Shown piece by piece: positions 1 to 8,881 of a stretch of DNA of 64,000 nucleotides. The notes beneath the pieces are model-generated. The model saw nothing but the letters and a program-made list of their open reading frames with translations. It was not told where the DNA came from and did not search any database. The DNA comes from Pseudomonas putida S13.1.2 (GTDB lineage Bacteria; Pseudomonadota; Gammaproteobacteria; Pseudomonadales; Pseudomonadaceae). Both the position numbers and the translations under genes were made by a program. How positions within the stretch are numbered: the stretch's first letter is position 1; every line of letters starts with the position of its first letter. The stretch is from the NCBI RefSeq assembly GCF_000498395.2, contig NZ_CP010979.1, positions 2,232,001 to 2,296,000 of the forward strand, read 5' to 3'.

Positions 1-533
1 AACGCGCTCTGCGGCGGCAGGCTCAGGGCGCGCACCTGGCGTGCCTCGGCCAGCGGCTGGCCATGTTCGGCGACCAGCCACTGCTCACCGATGCCCTCCT
101 CGCCAACCAGGAACAGGAAGTCGTTGGCGGCGCTGTCGCGGTACAGGCACAGGCCCTCGATGGCATAGCGGGTCTTGGGCAGGTAGCGCGGGACGCCCCA
201 ACCACTTTGTGCATCGAAGCGGGCCAGCAACGCCTGTTGACGCTTCTTGTCGACGGTGGCGACCATCAGGCCGGTGCCATCGGCGCGGTGGTCGAGGGTT
301 TCGAAGCGGCCCGGCAACGCGCCGAGCACACGGCCCTGGCGGTCAATCAGCTGCAGCTCCCTGGCGGTCAGTTGCAGGCGTTCGGCCTGCTTGAGTGCCG
401 GGGTGGGTACCAGCCACTGGCTGGTCTCGCTGTCGATAACGCTGCGGTCGAGCGTGAGGCTCGGCGCCGCGCTCGCAGCCGCGTGGGCCAGGGCTACATA
501 CAGCCCCAGCAGGGACAAAGTAAACATACGCAT
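1..533 (-). CDS. Phytase-like secreted beta-propeller protein, N-terminal part (runs off the left edge)
   Basis: The reading frame opens with ATG at 533 (a second in-frame ATG lies at 527) and is still open at base 1, so only about 177 residues are present. A short hydrophobic signal peptide (MRMFTLSLLGLYVALAHAAASA) is followed by a stretch with FETLDHRADGTGLMVATVD and YAIEGLCLYRD. That style is known from beta-propeller 3-phytases, which release phosphate from phytate outside the cytoplasm. It lies 29 bp downstream of the TonB receptor gene on the same strand, so the two are probably one operon that takes up and dephosphorylates an organic phosphate compound. The C-terminal calcium and active-site residues lie outside the window, so the family call rests on the N-terminal part and context. 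Confidence 0.68.
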   Translation of the reverse strand, partial: MRMFTLSLLGLYVALAHAAASAAPSLTLDRSVIDSETSQWLVPTPALKQAERLQLTARELQLIDRQGRVLGALPGRFETLDHRADGTGLMVATVDKKRQQALLARFDAQSGWGVPRYLPKTRYAIEGLCLYRDSAANDFLFLVGEEGIGEQWLVAEHGQPLAEARQVRALSLPPQSA

Positions 534-562
534 GAGCAGGCAATATCCGTGAAGGGTGCGGG

Positions 563-3034
563 TCAGAAATGGGTGAGCGTCAAGCCGATCTTGTAGGTCG
601 GGCCGTATTCTTCGTATTGGGCGTTGTAGCGACGGTGGCCGCTGTACACGTAATAGGACTCATCGGTGATGTTCTGCGCCTCGAACGTCAACTGCAGCTC
701 GGGGGTCAGGAAGTAGCCTGCCTTGAAGTCCACGTGCAGCTGGTCATCGGCATACTGGTCGTGGGCCTTGTCGTCGATGGCACCCAGCTCCAGCAGGTAG
801 CCCGACTTGTAGTTGGCGGCCAGGCGCATGTTGAAGCGGTCGTTTTCCCAGCCGACCATGAAGTTGCCCACCGTGTCGGACTGATTGGGCAGGTCGATGC
901 TGCGCTTGCCGGTAGGCCCTTGCAGGGTGGCATCAGACTTGCTGAGGGTAAGGTTGGCGCCTAGCAGCAAGCCGTTCCAGGGTGCCGGCAGCCAGTCGAA
1001 CTTCTGCGAATACGCCAGCTCCAGGCCATACAGCTTGGCGCCGCCACCGTTCTCGAAGGTGAGCGCTTCGTCGAAGTCCACCCAGTCGCCAGTGCCCGCC
1101 AGGTCGGTGCTGTAGATGAAGTGGTCGATATCCTTGTAGAACAGGAACGCCGAGGCGGTGCCGGCGCGGCCCATGTAGTGCTCGATGCCCAGGTCGAAGT
1201 TCATCGACTCCAGCGGCTTGAGTTCGGGGTTGCCGAACGACGCATCGTTTTCATCAATGACAAAACCCGGCGCCAGTTGACCAAAGGTCGGCCTCACCAC
1301 GGTGTTGGTCCAGGCGGCTCGAATGGCCGTGGCCGGGGACAACTGGTAGCGAGCGTGCAGGCCCGGCAGCCAGTGGTCATAGCGATTGTTGCTGTCGACG
1401 CGCTCGTATACACCCTCGCGCAGGCCAGTACCCTTTGCCTCGAACCTGGTACCTTCGTAACGCAGACCGGCAATCAGGCGCCAGTCGCCGATGTCCAGCG
1501 TGTTCATCAGGTACGCCGCGTTGATGTCCTCGCTCATGTCGAAGTCATTGATGCGCGAGGCCTCCTCATCGTAGTAGGCCGCACGGTCGAGGTTACCGAT
1601 CAGGCCCTTGATTGCGCTGGCGCTGATGCCGTTGCCGAAGTTGCCGAGGGCGTAGTCGACATTGCTGCCCTGATAATCGGCAAGGCTGATGTCATCGAAC
1701 CCGTCATAGGCCCAGGTTTCGGTGTCGCTGGTCTTGTCGCGGCGGCTGAGCTTGCCGCCAAACTTGACCTGGGAGGCGTCGGCGAAATCGTAGTCGCGGG
1801 CAAGGTCCAGGCGGATGTTCTTTTCCTGGTCCTTGCCGTCAACCTTCTCCCACTCCACTTCGTCGAGTGTGAACCGGGCCGGGTCGTAGAAGTCGTTGCC
1901 CGCGCTTAGCCGTGGCTTGCGCGTGCCGTCGAAACCGACCTCGTCGAAATCGCCAACGAACCTGGCGCCGGCAATGCCGCCCGGATCCTGCTCGGTGGCC
2001 TGGCTGTAGCCGGCCTGGGCACTGATGGTCCACTGGTCGAGGATGCGCTCGCCGCCAAGTACGTAGGACTGGATTTCCTGGGTGTCCTCGCGCGATTTCA
2101 AGTCGCGCCAGCCTTCGGCCTCGCCACGCTGGCCGGAACCCTGTGGGTCGGCGAACTCCAGGCCTTCGGCGTTGCGCGTCTCGGTGTCCTTGAACTTGCT
2201 GTAGAGGGTGCGCAGGTAATAGCTGGAAAAGTCATCCGGCTGGTAATCGAAGTTCAGGCCCAGGCCGGTGCGCTCACGGGTGATCTGGTAGTCGCGGGCT
2301 TCGACCTCTTCCAGCCGGGCGCCGTCTTCGAAATCCCAGTTGCCGCCAGTTTCGACGTTGTCCGAGCCGAACTTGCGCTTCTGCCAGCTGAACGCCGCAG
2401 CTACGCCAAAGTTGTTGATGCCGTCACCCAGGCTGAAGCGGTCGCTGACTGCGCCGGAGAATTTCGGGCTGTCGCGGCTGACGTTGGTGTCATGGCTGGC
2501 TTCACCGCTGAGGGTGTAGAACAGCCCGTCATGGTCGAATGCCGACAGGCTCTCGACTTCGATGGTGCCGCCGAGGGAGTTGGCGTCCATGTCCGGGGTC
2601 AGGGTTTTGACCACCGACAGCGACTGCACCAGCTCGGCGGGCAGCACATCCAGTGCCACGGCTCGGCGATCGCCCTCGGGGGCCGGTACCAAAGTGCCGT
2701 TGATGGTCACGCTGTTGAGGTCCGGGGCAATACCGCGCACGCTGACGAAGCGGCCCTCGCCCTGATCGCGCTCCACCGACAGCCCGGGGATACGCTGCAG
2801 GGCTTCGGCAGCATTGTCATCGGGCAACTGACCGACACCATCGGCATGCACCACGCTCTTGATGCTGTCGGCGCTTTTCTGCTCACGCAGCGCCTTGTCG
2901 ATGCTAGCCGCCTGGCCGATCACCTCGACCCGCTCGACCGCATCTTCTGCCCAGGCCGGAGCGGTGGTAATGGCAACGGCCAGCAGGCTGACCCGGAATC
3001 CGGCGTTGCGGATATGACGAAACGGCATTGCCAC
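563..3034 (-). CDS. TonB-dependent outer-membrane receptor
   Basis: 823 residues. A signal peptide ends near residue 29 (APAWA/ED) and is followed at once by a TonB-box-like VERVEVIG. The plug domain spans about residues 45-160 (LQRIPGLSVERDQGEGRFVSVRGIAPDLNSV is characteristic; GGTIEVES closes it). The rest is a 22-strand-type beta barrel ending in the terminal aromatic residue of outer-membrane proteins (GLTLTHF). It is the FecA/CirA-like type without an extra N-terminal signalling domain, so no ECF sigma/anti-sigma partner is expected and none is seen. The phytase-like gene follows 29 bp downstream, which suggests a phosphorylated ligand rather than a siderophore; the ligand itself is inference. 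A PHO-box-like site precedes the gene. Confidence 0.93.
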   Translation of the reverse strand: MAMPFRHIRNAGFRVSLLAVAITTAPAWAEDAVERVEVIGQAASIDKALREQKSADSIKSVVHADGVGQLPDDNAAEALQRIPGLSVERDQGEGRFVSVRGIAPDLNSVTINGTLVPAPEGDRRAVALDVLPAELVQSLSVVKTLTPDMDANSLGGTIEVESLSAFDHDGLFYTLSGEASHDTNVSRDSPKFSGAVSDRFSLGDGINNFGVAAAFSWQKRKFGSDNVETGGNWDFEDGARLEEVEARDYQITRERTGLGLNFDYQPDDFSSYYLRTLYSKFKDTETRNAEGLEFADPQGSGQRGEAEGWRDLKSREDTQEIQSYVLGGERILDQWTISAQAGYSQATEQDPGGIAGARFVGDFDEVGFDGTRKPRLSAGNDFYDPARFTLDEVEWEKVDGKDQEKNIRLDLARDYDFADASQVKFGGKLSRRDKTSDTETWAYDGFDDISLADYQGSNVDYALGNFGNGISASAIKGLIGNLDRAAYYDEEASRINDFDMSEDINAAYLMNTLDIGDWRLIAGLRYEGTRFEAKGTGLREGVYERVDSNNRYDHWLPGLHARYQLSPATAIRAAWTNTVVRPTFGQLAPGFVIDENDASFGNPELKPLESMNFDLGIEHYMGRAGTASAFLFYKDIDHFIYSTDLAGTGDWVDFDEALTFENGGGAKLYGLELAYSQKFDWLPAPWNGLLLGANLTLSKSDATLQGPTGKRSIDLPNQSDTVGNFMVGWENDRFNMRLAANYKSGYLLELGAIDDKAHDQYADDQLHVDFKAGYFLTPELQLTFEAQNITDESYYVYSGHRRYNAQYEEYGPTYKIGLTLTHF

Positions 3035-3100
3035 CTTTAAACCCTCGCTTGCAGTGACCCGGTTAACCCCGGGAATGGCTGCGAAAGCTAGAAAGTGTGT

Positions 3101-3118
3101 GTGGCACTTGCGTGACAG
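3101..3118 (-). promoter_or_regulatory. PHO-box-like site upstream of the TonB receptor/phytase operon
   Basis: Read on the minus strand this is CTGTCAC-GCAA-GTGCCAC: two heptamers 11 bp apart compared with the PhoB consensus CTGTCAT-N4-CTGTCAT (6/7 and 4/7 matches). A TAGCTT that could serve as -10 lies about 10 bp downstream, and the receptor start codon about 67 bp downstream. PhoB control fits the phosphate-related genes but the second half-site is weak. The 364-bp gap between the receptor and the phosphatase holds this site, the one at 3326 and no gene that I can see. Confidence 0.35.
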
Positions 3119-3325
3119 CGCTGGGCTGGACGGCTTGAAAACGCGGCTTTCACGCAGATTTCAGCCCGATTTGAGCTGATATGACCTGAGGCCTGCTGCG
3201 GCCCTGGCCAGGCCCTGCAAACCTGTGGCTCAGCTGTGGGGCCGGTTTGGCGGCGCGGGGCCGTTACCGACCACTTGAAATCGCGTTATTGCTGACGATC
3301 AGCTGAGCCAAATCGACCCCCCGCC

Positions 3326-3343
3326 CGGTAACAGAACCGTCAT
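3326..3343 (+). promoter_or_regulatory. PHO-box-like site upstream of the metallophosphatase
   Basis: CGGTAAC-AGAA-CCGTCAT resembles two PhoB heptamers with a 4-bp spacer (4/7 and 6/7 matches), 55 bp before the phosphatase start codon. No good -10 is visible after it. Support comes mainly from the matching site on the opposite strand and from the phosphatase function. Confidence 0.33.
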
Positions 3344-3398
3344 CCGGCTTTGTTTCCTTTGCGCCCATCACGCCTTCCGGGCTCATCGAGGAATTCCC

Positions 3399-4799
3399 AT
3401 GCACCGCCCCCTGCTACTGGCCGCCCTGCTTTGCGCCGCACAGGCTCATGCCCAGGCCAATGACTCCGCTGCAATCCCGCGCTCCGCCGGCCTGCCCTAC
3501 GCCGCCGGCAAGCTGGCCGACCGTATCGTGCTGACCCCCGGCCAGAACGCAGCCACGCAGATGGCCATCAGTTACCGCACCGACCTGGCCCAGGCCGACG
3601 CGGTGCTGGAACTCGGCCCAGCCCTCGCCGGCCCTTCGCTGGCAACCAAGGCCAGCCCATTGGGTGGCAGCACCCAGCGCCTGGACAGCGACAACGGCCC
3701 AGCCAACTACCACCAGGTGCGTCTGGACCACCTGCAACCGGACACCGCGTACGTCTACCGCCTCAAGGGCAGCGCGGGGTGGAGCGAATGGCACCAGTTC
3801 CGCACGGCCAAGGCCACCTTTGCGCCGTTCTCGTTCATCTACCTGGGTGACACCCAGAACGACATCCTCGCCATCGCCTCGCGCACCATTCGGCAGGCGT
3901 TGCGCAGCGTGGCGCACCCCGCCCTGGTGGTGCACGCTGGCGACCTGGTGGCATCGCGCGACGACCTCGCCCATGACGATGAATGGGGTGAATGGAACCA
4001 GGCCGGCGGCTGGTCGTACGCTGCCATCCCGCAGCTAACCGCGTTCGGCAACCACGAGTACCTGGAAACCCTCAACCCCGATGGCAGCGAAAGCCGCAGC
4101 CTCAGCCCTCATGTGACGGCGCAGTTCGCCCTGCCGCGCAACGGTGCCCCGGGTGTGGCTGCAACCAGCTACTTCAGCGATTACCAGAATGTGCGCTTCG
4201 TGGTGCTGGACGGCACCTCGGCACTCGACCTGGGCACCTTGCAGGCGCAAACCACCTGGCTGGAGGGGGTACTGAAAAGCAGCGAGGCACAGTGGAACAT
4301 CGTGGTCATGCACCAGCCGCTCTATACCTGTGCCCGCCCCGATGATACCGAGCCGCTCAAGGCGGCCTGGCAACCGCTGCTGGAGCGCTACAAGGTCGAC
4401 CTGGTACTGCAAGGCCACGACCACTGCTACAGCCGCCTGACCCACGCCGAAGGGCGCCAGGCCACACGTGCCGCACATCAGGCGAAACAGGCGATCGGCC
4501 CGGTGTACATGGTCTCGGTCACCGGCTCGAAGATGTACGGCCTGAACGACCGTGCTCGCCACCAGCCGGACCGCACAGCCGAGGATACCCAGCTGTACCA
4601 GACTATCGCTGTCGAGCGAAACCGCTTGCAGGTGCGCACCTATTCGGCTGACGACCAGCTATACGACGCGTTTGATATCACGCGTGATGTCAAAGGACGC
4701 AAGTTCCTGCAGGAGCCCAAGCTGGCGCTCGCCAACGAACGGTACTGCAAGGCCAGCATGGGGCCGGACGGGCTGCCGTGCACGGCCCGGAGCAAGTGA
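3399..4799 (+). CDS. Secreted metallophosphoesterase, purple acid phosphatase-like
   Basis: 466 residues with a signal peptide (MHRPLLLAALLCAAQAHAQA). An N-terminal fibronectin-III-like domain of about 115 residues (RIVLTPGQNAATQMAISYRT ... LQPDTAYVYRL) precedes the calcineurin-like catalytic domain. The expected metal-ligand blocks appear in order: YLGDTQND, VHAGDLV, GNHEYL, VVMHQPLY and QGHDHCYSR. Such enzymes hydrolyse phosphomonoesters, or sometimes diesters, in the periplasm or outside the cell. The start ATG follows GAGGAATTCCC. It is transcribed divergently from the TonB receptor/phytase pair, making a phosphorus-scavenging block. Substrate range cannot be read from the sequence. Confidence 0.9.
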   Translation: MHRPLLLAALLCAAQAHAQANDSAAIPRSAGLPYAAGKLADRIVLTPGQNAATQMAISYRTDLAQADAVLELGPALAGPSLATKASPLGGSTQRLDSDNGPANYHQVRLDHLQPDTAYVYRLKGSAGWSEWHQFRTAKATFAPFSFIYLGDTQNDILAIASRTIRQALRSVAHPALVVHAGDLVASRDDLAHDDEWGEWNQAGGWSYAAIPQLTAFGNHEYLETLNPDGSESRSLSPHVTAQFALPRNGAPGVAATSYFSDYQNVRFVVLDGTSALDLGTLQAQTTWLEGVLKSSEAQWNIVVMHQPLYTCARPDDTEPLKAAWQPLLERYKVDLVLQGHDHCYSRLTHAEGRQATRAAHQAKQAIGPVYMVSVTGSKMYGLNDRARHQPDRTAEDTQLYQTIAVERNRLQVRTYSADDQLYDAFDITRDVKGRKFLQEPKLALANERYCKASMGPDGLPCTARSK

Positions 4800-4892
4800 G
4801 CGTCATCGGTTTGAGATAAATGGCTTGCATGCTGCTCTGCCTGTGCCAGCGACAGTGCCAGCACAGGCAACAATACAATCACAGGACAACCC

Positions 4893-5813
4893 ATGCCCCT
4901 GAGCCCTCTCTTCAAACAGCACGCCCTGACGCTGGCCGGCCTGCTACTGGCCGCCAACGCCGGCCTGCTCGTCTACCTGGCCGCCGGCACGCTCAAAGCC
5001 TGGCCCGAAATAAACTGGATGGACGTCGCCGGCGAGGGCGGCACCTGCCTGATCCTCTGCGGCTGGCTGGTCATGTTGCTGCGTGGGCGACCTGCTGGCC
5101 GGGTCACCCGCCTGCTGTCGCTGGGCCTGAGCTTCATCGCCTTCTCGATGTGGATGGACACCCTCGACGAATTCATCCGCCTGCCCGACGAGGCGGCCTG
5201 GGATAACTGGCTGGAGACTGCGCCCATGCCGCTGGGCATGCTGCTGCTGACCCTGGGCATGTACCACCTGCAGCAAGAACAGCACGCCATCACCGCGCAG
5301 ATGCGCAAGCGTGAGCAACTGTTCCGCGAACACCGCCTGTTCGACAAGCTCACCCCGCTGTCCGGTGCCCGGTACCTGCGCCAGCACCTGCAGCAAGCCA
5401 TTGCCCAGGCCGCCAGCGCACAGCAGGCACTGTCGCTTGTGGTCGTGGACCTAGACGACTTCAACCAGATCAACCAGCGCTATGGCCAGGAAGAAGGCGA
5501 CCTGGTGCTGCAAGTAGTCGCCCAGCTGCTGCTGCTCAACCTGCGCCAGCAGGACATACTCTGCCGCCTGGCCGGCGATCGCTTCGTCGCAGCGTTGCCC
5601 AGCACCGGCGAGCGTCAGGCCCAGGCCATGGCCGAGGCCCTGCGCCAGAGCATCGCCCACCTCGCCCACCACACCGCCCGGCATGGCGAGCGCCTGCACC
5701 TCACAGCCACGGTGGCCAGCGTGATGGCGCTGGACGAAGACGAAGACCACCTGCTCAAACGCCTCAACTACGCCTTGGCCCAGGCCAAGAGCCGCAAGGC
5801 GTGCCAGGCATGA
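4893..5813 (+). CDS. Membrane protein with a degenerate GGDEF domain
   Basis: 306 residues. Hydrophobic segments near residues 11-31, 50-64, 72-88 and 111-126 form an N-terminal membrane module, followed by a GGDEF-fold domain (LSLVVVDLDDFNQINQRYGQEEGDLVL). The signature loop reads LAGDRF at about residues 226-231 instead of GGDEF or GGEEF, so the catalytic Glu is replaced by Arg. Diguanylate cyclase activity is therefore doubtful; a regulatory or c-di-GMP-independent role is more likely. The next gene starts inside its stop codon (ATGA), so an AraC-type regulator is translationally coupled to it. Confidence 0.85.
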   Translation: MPLSPLFKQHALTLAGLLLAANAGLLVYLAAGTLKAWPEINWMDVAGEGGTCLILCGWLVMLLRGRPAGRVTRLLSLGLSFIAFSMWMDTLDEFIRLPDEAAWDNWLETAPMPLGMLLLTLGMYHLQQEQHAITAQMRKREQLFREHRLFDKLTPLSGARYLRQHLQQAIAQAASAQQALSLVVVDLDDFNQINQRYGQEEGDLVLQVVAQLLLLNLRQQDILCRLAGDRFVAALPSTGERQAQAMAEALRQSIAHLAHHTARHGERLHLTATVASVMALDEDEDHLLKRLNYALAQAKSRKACQA

Positions 5814-6829
5814 ATGGCTATGACGGCGACAGCCGCTTCATCACCGCCCACCACCTGCCAGCGGCGCTAATCGACCTGGCGCGCTCGCGGCAGATCGATA
5901 CCCATCACCTTCTACGCGGCTGCGGGCTGTTCTATGACGACGTCGTCGGCGGCAACGCGCTGATAAGCCCACAGCAGTTCCTGCGCCTGATCGGCAATGC
6001 GCAGCGGCTGCTCGATGCCGACGACAGCAGCTTTCTCTACGGCCAGCGTCTGTGGCCCGGGCACCACGGTGCCGCCAGCCTGCTGCTGGAGCAAGCGGAT
6101 CACCTGCTGCAAGCCTTGGAGCGCATCGATCAGTACCGCGCCCTGCTGTCCCCTTTGCTCAGCCCGGTCCTGCGCCTGGATGAGCAGTACTTGCACCTGT
6201 ACTGGCGGGAAAGCTGCGCCATCGGCGAGCAACGCCGCTTCCTGCTGGAGTCCAGCATGACCGCGGTGGTCGCCCTCGCGCGCCGCCAGCAGCAAGAGCA
6301 TCTGCCTTGGCGTTTCCAGTTCAGCCATGCCGAACCGGCCTACGTCGAACAGTATTGGGTGCACTTGGGCGATTCCCTGGCTTTCGACCGCCCATCCACA
6401 GTGATGAGCCTGCCACGGGAATACTTGCTGCGCGCCTGGCCTGGCGCCGGGTCGACCGCCCAGCACGTGGCACGCCAAGCCTGCGATGCCCAGTTGGCGG
6501 CCTGGGGCTGGCGGGCAAGCTTCCTCGACCTCGTCTACGAACACCTGCTGGGGCTGATTCGCCAACCGTTGAACCTGGAACGGGTGGCGGCCGCCTTCGC
6601 CACCAGCCCCGCTTCGTTCAAGCGCCGTCTGGCCCGTCATGGTTCCAACTTCCAGGAACAACTGGACCAGGTGCGCTGCGACCAGGCGCTGTACCTCTAC
6701 CAGGTCAAGGGCTACAGCAACGATGCTGTGGCCCGGTACCTGGGCTTCAGCGACAGCACCAACTTCCGCCGTTCGTTCAAGCGCTGGACCGGGCGTGTGC
6801 CGAGTGAACTGGAAGCCTTGTGGGGCTGA
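5810..6829 (+). CDS. AraC-family transcriptional regulator with arabinose-binding-like N-terminal domain
   Basis: 339 residues from the ATG at 5810, which overlaps the TGA of the GGDEF-like gene. An in-frame GTG at 5801 is a less likely start. The first 200 or so residues match the OruR/ArgR-type sensor region (SPQQFLRLIGNAQRLLDADDSSFLYGQRLWPGHHG). The C-terminus carries the double helix-turn-helix (LNLERVAAAFATSPASFKRRL and YSNDAVARYLGFSDSTNFRRSFKRWTGRVPSEL). It probably controls its own operon or a nearby catabolic pathway. The inducer and targets cannot be told from the sequence. Confidence 0.92.
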   Translation: MNGYDGDSRFITAHHLPAALIDLARSRQIDTHHLLRGCGLFYDDVVGGNALISPQQFLRLIGNAQRLLDADDSSFLYGQRLWPGHHGAASLLLEQADHLLQALERIDQYRALLSPLLSPVLRLDEQYLHLYWRESCAIGEQRRFLLESSMTAVVALARRQQQEHLPWRFQFSHAEPAYVEQYWVHLGDSLAFDRPSTVMSLPREYLLRAWPGAGSTAQHVARQACDAQLAAWGWRASFLDLVYEHLLGLIRQPLNLERVAAAFATSPASFKRRLARHGSNFQEQLDQVRCDQALYLYQVKGYSNDAVARYLGFSDSTNFRRSFKRWTGRVPSELEALWG

Positions 6830-6852
6830 TGGGGAGCTGAACAACCCCGCCT

Positions 6853-7707
6853 TCAGGAAGCCTTGCGCGGCCGTTTGGCAGCCGGCTTCCCGCCCTTGTC
6901 CTTGTCCTTGTCCTTGTCCTTCCCGCCGAGGCTGCGCTTGAGCAGTTCGGTGAGGTCGAGGATATCCGCGCCTTTTTCCGCGCCGGTGCCCTCCCCTTTG
7001 TCCACCGTCTCGATCTTGCCTTTGCTGGCCTTCTCTTCCACCAGGTCCAGGATGGTCTGGCGAAACGCATCATGGTACTCATCCGGCGCCCATGACCCGC
7101 TCATGTCTTCGACCAGGCGCTTGGCCATGGCCAGTTCGCGCTTGTCGACCTTGACATCGGTCACGCTCTTGTCCAGCTCAAGGGTGTCCACGCCACGCAC
7201 CTCCTCGGGCCAGCGCAGGGTGATCAGCACCAAGGCGTCCCCCAGTGGCCGCAGCAGCGCCAGGTGCTGGCGGGTATGCAGCACCACGGTGGCCAATGCC
7301 ACCTTGCCGGTGCTCTCCAGCGTGTCGCGCAGCAGTGCATAGACTTTGCCGCCGCGGCGGTCGGGGCTCAGGTAATAGGGGGTGTCGAAGTGCTGTAGCG
7401 GAATCTCGCCAGCCTCGACAAACGAGAATATATCGATGGTCTGGGTCGCCTCGGGGCGCGCGTCGCGGATCTCTTGCTCACTGATCACCACGTAGCGGCC
7501 CTTTTCGTACTCCACACCTTTGACAATGTTGTCCTTGTCGATTTCCTTGCCGGTGACCTTGTTTACCCGCTTGTAGCCCACTGGCTCCATGCTTCGCTTG
7601 TCGAGCCAGTCAAAATCCACCCGCTCGGAGCTCACTGCAACGTTGAGCGAAACGGGAATGTGCACCAGCCCGAAACTGATCGCGCCTTTCCAGATGGCCC
7701 GCGCCAT
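6853..7707 (-). CDS. ku: Ku protein, bacterial non-homologous end joining
   Basis: 284 residues. The N-terminus MARAIWKGAISFGLVHIPV is the hallmark of bacterial Ku, followed by the central beta-barrel (GYKRVNKVTGKEIDKDNIVKGVEYEKGRYV). Ku binds DNA double-strand ends as a homodimer and recruits LigD. A strong AGGAGGT ribosome site precedes ATG 7707. The lysine-rich C-terminal tail contains an alternating Lys-Asp tract encoded by a hexamer repeat near 6895-6923; such basic tails are known to aid DNA binding. No ligD gene is in the window, so the partner must be encoded elsewhere. Convergent with the AraC gene. Confidence 0.95.
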   Translation of the reverse strand: MARAIWKGAISFGLVHIPVSLNVAVSSERVDFDWLDKRSMEPVGYKRVNKVTGKEIDKDNIVKGVEYEKGRYVVISEQEIRDARPEATQTIDIFSFVEAGEIPLQHFDTPYYLSPDRRGGKVYALLRDTLESTGKVALATVVLHTRQHLALLRPLGDALVLITLRWPEEVRGVDTLELDKSVTDVKVDKRELAMAKRLVEDMSGSWAPDEYHDAFRQTILDLVEEKASKGKIETVDKGEGTGAEKGADILDLTELLKRSLGGKDKDKDKDKGGKPAAKRPRKAS

Positions 7708-7825
7708 GTCGACCTCCTATGCCTTCAACAGTGTAACGGCCCCATTAGTGAAATTGGACTGGCGGCAAGTGCGAAGGTTTAGTCTGGTTGCTTGATGGCA
7801 ATGAGATAGGTCGGCCCCCTTTTCA

Positions 7826-8776
7826 TCATATGGAGACCAACCGCCGAGCATCCCTTCGCACGGCTTGAGGGGGCACACCAAAACCACGGATGAACACCTC
7901 CCGCATATGCCGGCGGTCCCTGAAGCCGGTCTCCCTGGCCACTACGTCCAGGCTGTGCAGACTCTGCTCGATCATTAGCCGGGCAGCCTCCAGCCGCAGG
8001 CTCTCGACGGCCCTGGCAGGGGATTGTCCGGTCTCGGCGGTAAACACCCGGGTGAACTGCCGTGGGCTCAGGTGCACCACGTCCGCAAGCTCTTCCACGC
8101 TCAATGGGCGGCTGAGGTGCTTGCGTGCGTAGTCCAGCGCACTCTGGATACGGTCCGATTTGGGTGAGAGCGTCAACAGTTCGGAGTGTTGGGACTGCCC
8201 GCCAGAACGACGCTGGTGCATGACCAGCTTGTGCGCCACCGACCTGGCTATTCCGCTGCCCAAGTCCTTTTCCACCATGCCCAGCGCCATGTCCAGGGCA
8301 GCGGTCATGCCAGCGGACGTCCATATCGGCCCATCGACGATGAAAATCCGGTCTTCCTCGACATCGATTTCAGGGTGCATCTCGCGCAACTTGGGCGCAT
8401 AAGCCCAGTGAGTGGTCGCGCGCCGGCCATTCAGCACGCCGGCTTGCGCCAGCATGAAACAGCCGGTGCAAAGGCCTGCTGTGCGACGCGCACCGTCGAC
8501 AAAACCACGCACGCTGGCCAGTAACTCCTCGCTGGGCGGCGTCAGAGGCGTCAGTGTGCCGGTGACCATCCAGGTGTCGGCCAAGCCCGGCGCACCCAAG
8601 GGCAGCGTGTCGATATGCATCCCCAGGGATGAGCGCACCGTGCCGCCCCCGATGGAAAAGTTCTGGATCCTGTAAACCGCTTCGCCCGCCACGATATTGG
8701 TGAGCTCAAACACGGTTTGCGTCGCCAAGGACATGATCTGGAAGCCTTCGGTGATGAGGTAGCCGACCCGATGCAT
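7826..8776 (-). CDS. GlxA-family AraC-type regulator (DJ-1/PfpI-like N-terminus)
   Basis: 316 residues. The first 170 form a DJ-1/PfpI glutamine-amidotransferase-like domain (RVGYLITEGFQIMSLATQTVFELTN; TAGLCTGCFMLAQAGVLNGRRATTHW), including a Cys in the nucleophile-elbow position. The C-terminal 110 residues are an AraC helix-turn-helix pair (LSVEELADVVHLSPRQFTRVFTAETGQSPARAVE). In this family the amidotransferase fold acts as a ligand sensor. AGAGGGC precedes the ATG. It is divergent from the SDR gene at 8882, which is its most obvious target (inference). Confidence 0.93.
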   Translation of the reverse strand: MHRVGYLITEGFQIMSLATQTVFELTNIVAGEAVYRIQNFSIGGGTVRSSLGMHIDTLPLGAPGLADTWMVTGTLTPLTPPSEELLASVRGFVDGARRTAGLCTGCFMLAQAGVLNGRRATTHWAYAPKLREMHPEIDVEEDRIFIVDGPIWTSAGMTAALDMALGMVEKDLGSGIARSVAHKLVMHQRRSGGQSQHSELLTLSPKSDRIQSALDYARKHLSRPLSVEELADVVHLSPRQFTRVFTAETGQSPARAVESLRLEAARLMIEQSLHSLDVVARETGFRDRRHMREVFIRGFGVPPQAVRRDARRLVSI

Positions 8777-8881
8777 TGCTGATGCCCTCTGCGCTATGTC
8801 CTAAAACCGCACTATATGCGTCGTTCAAGACAAAAACCACCTGCTGCATGATGGCGCCATACCAACCAGCGGAGCATCAGC

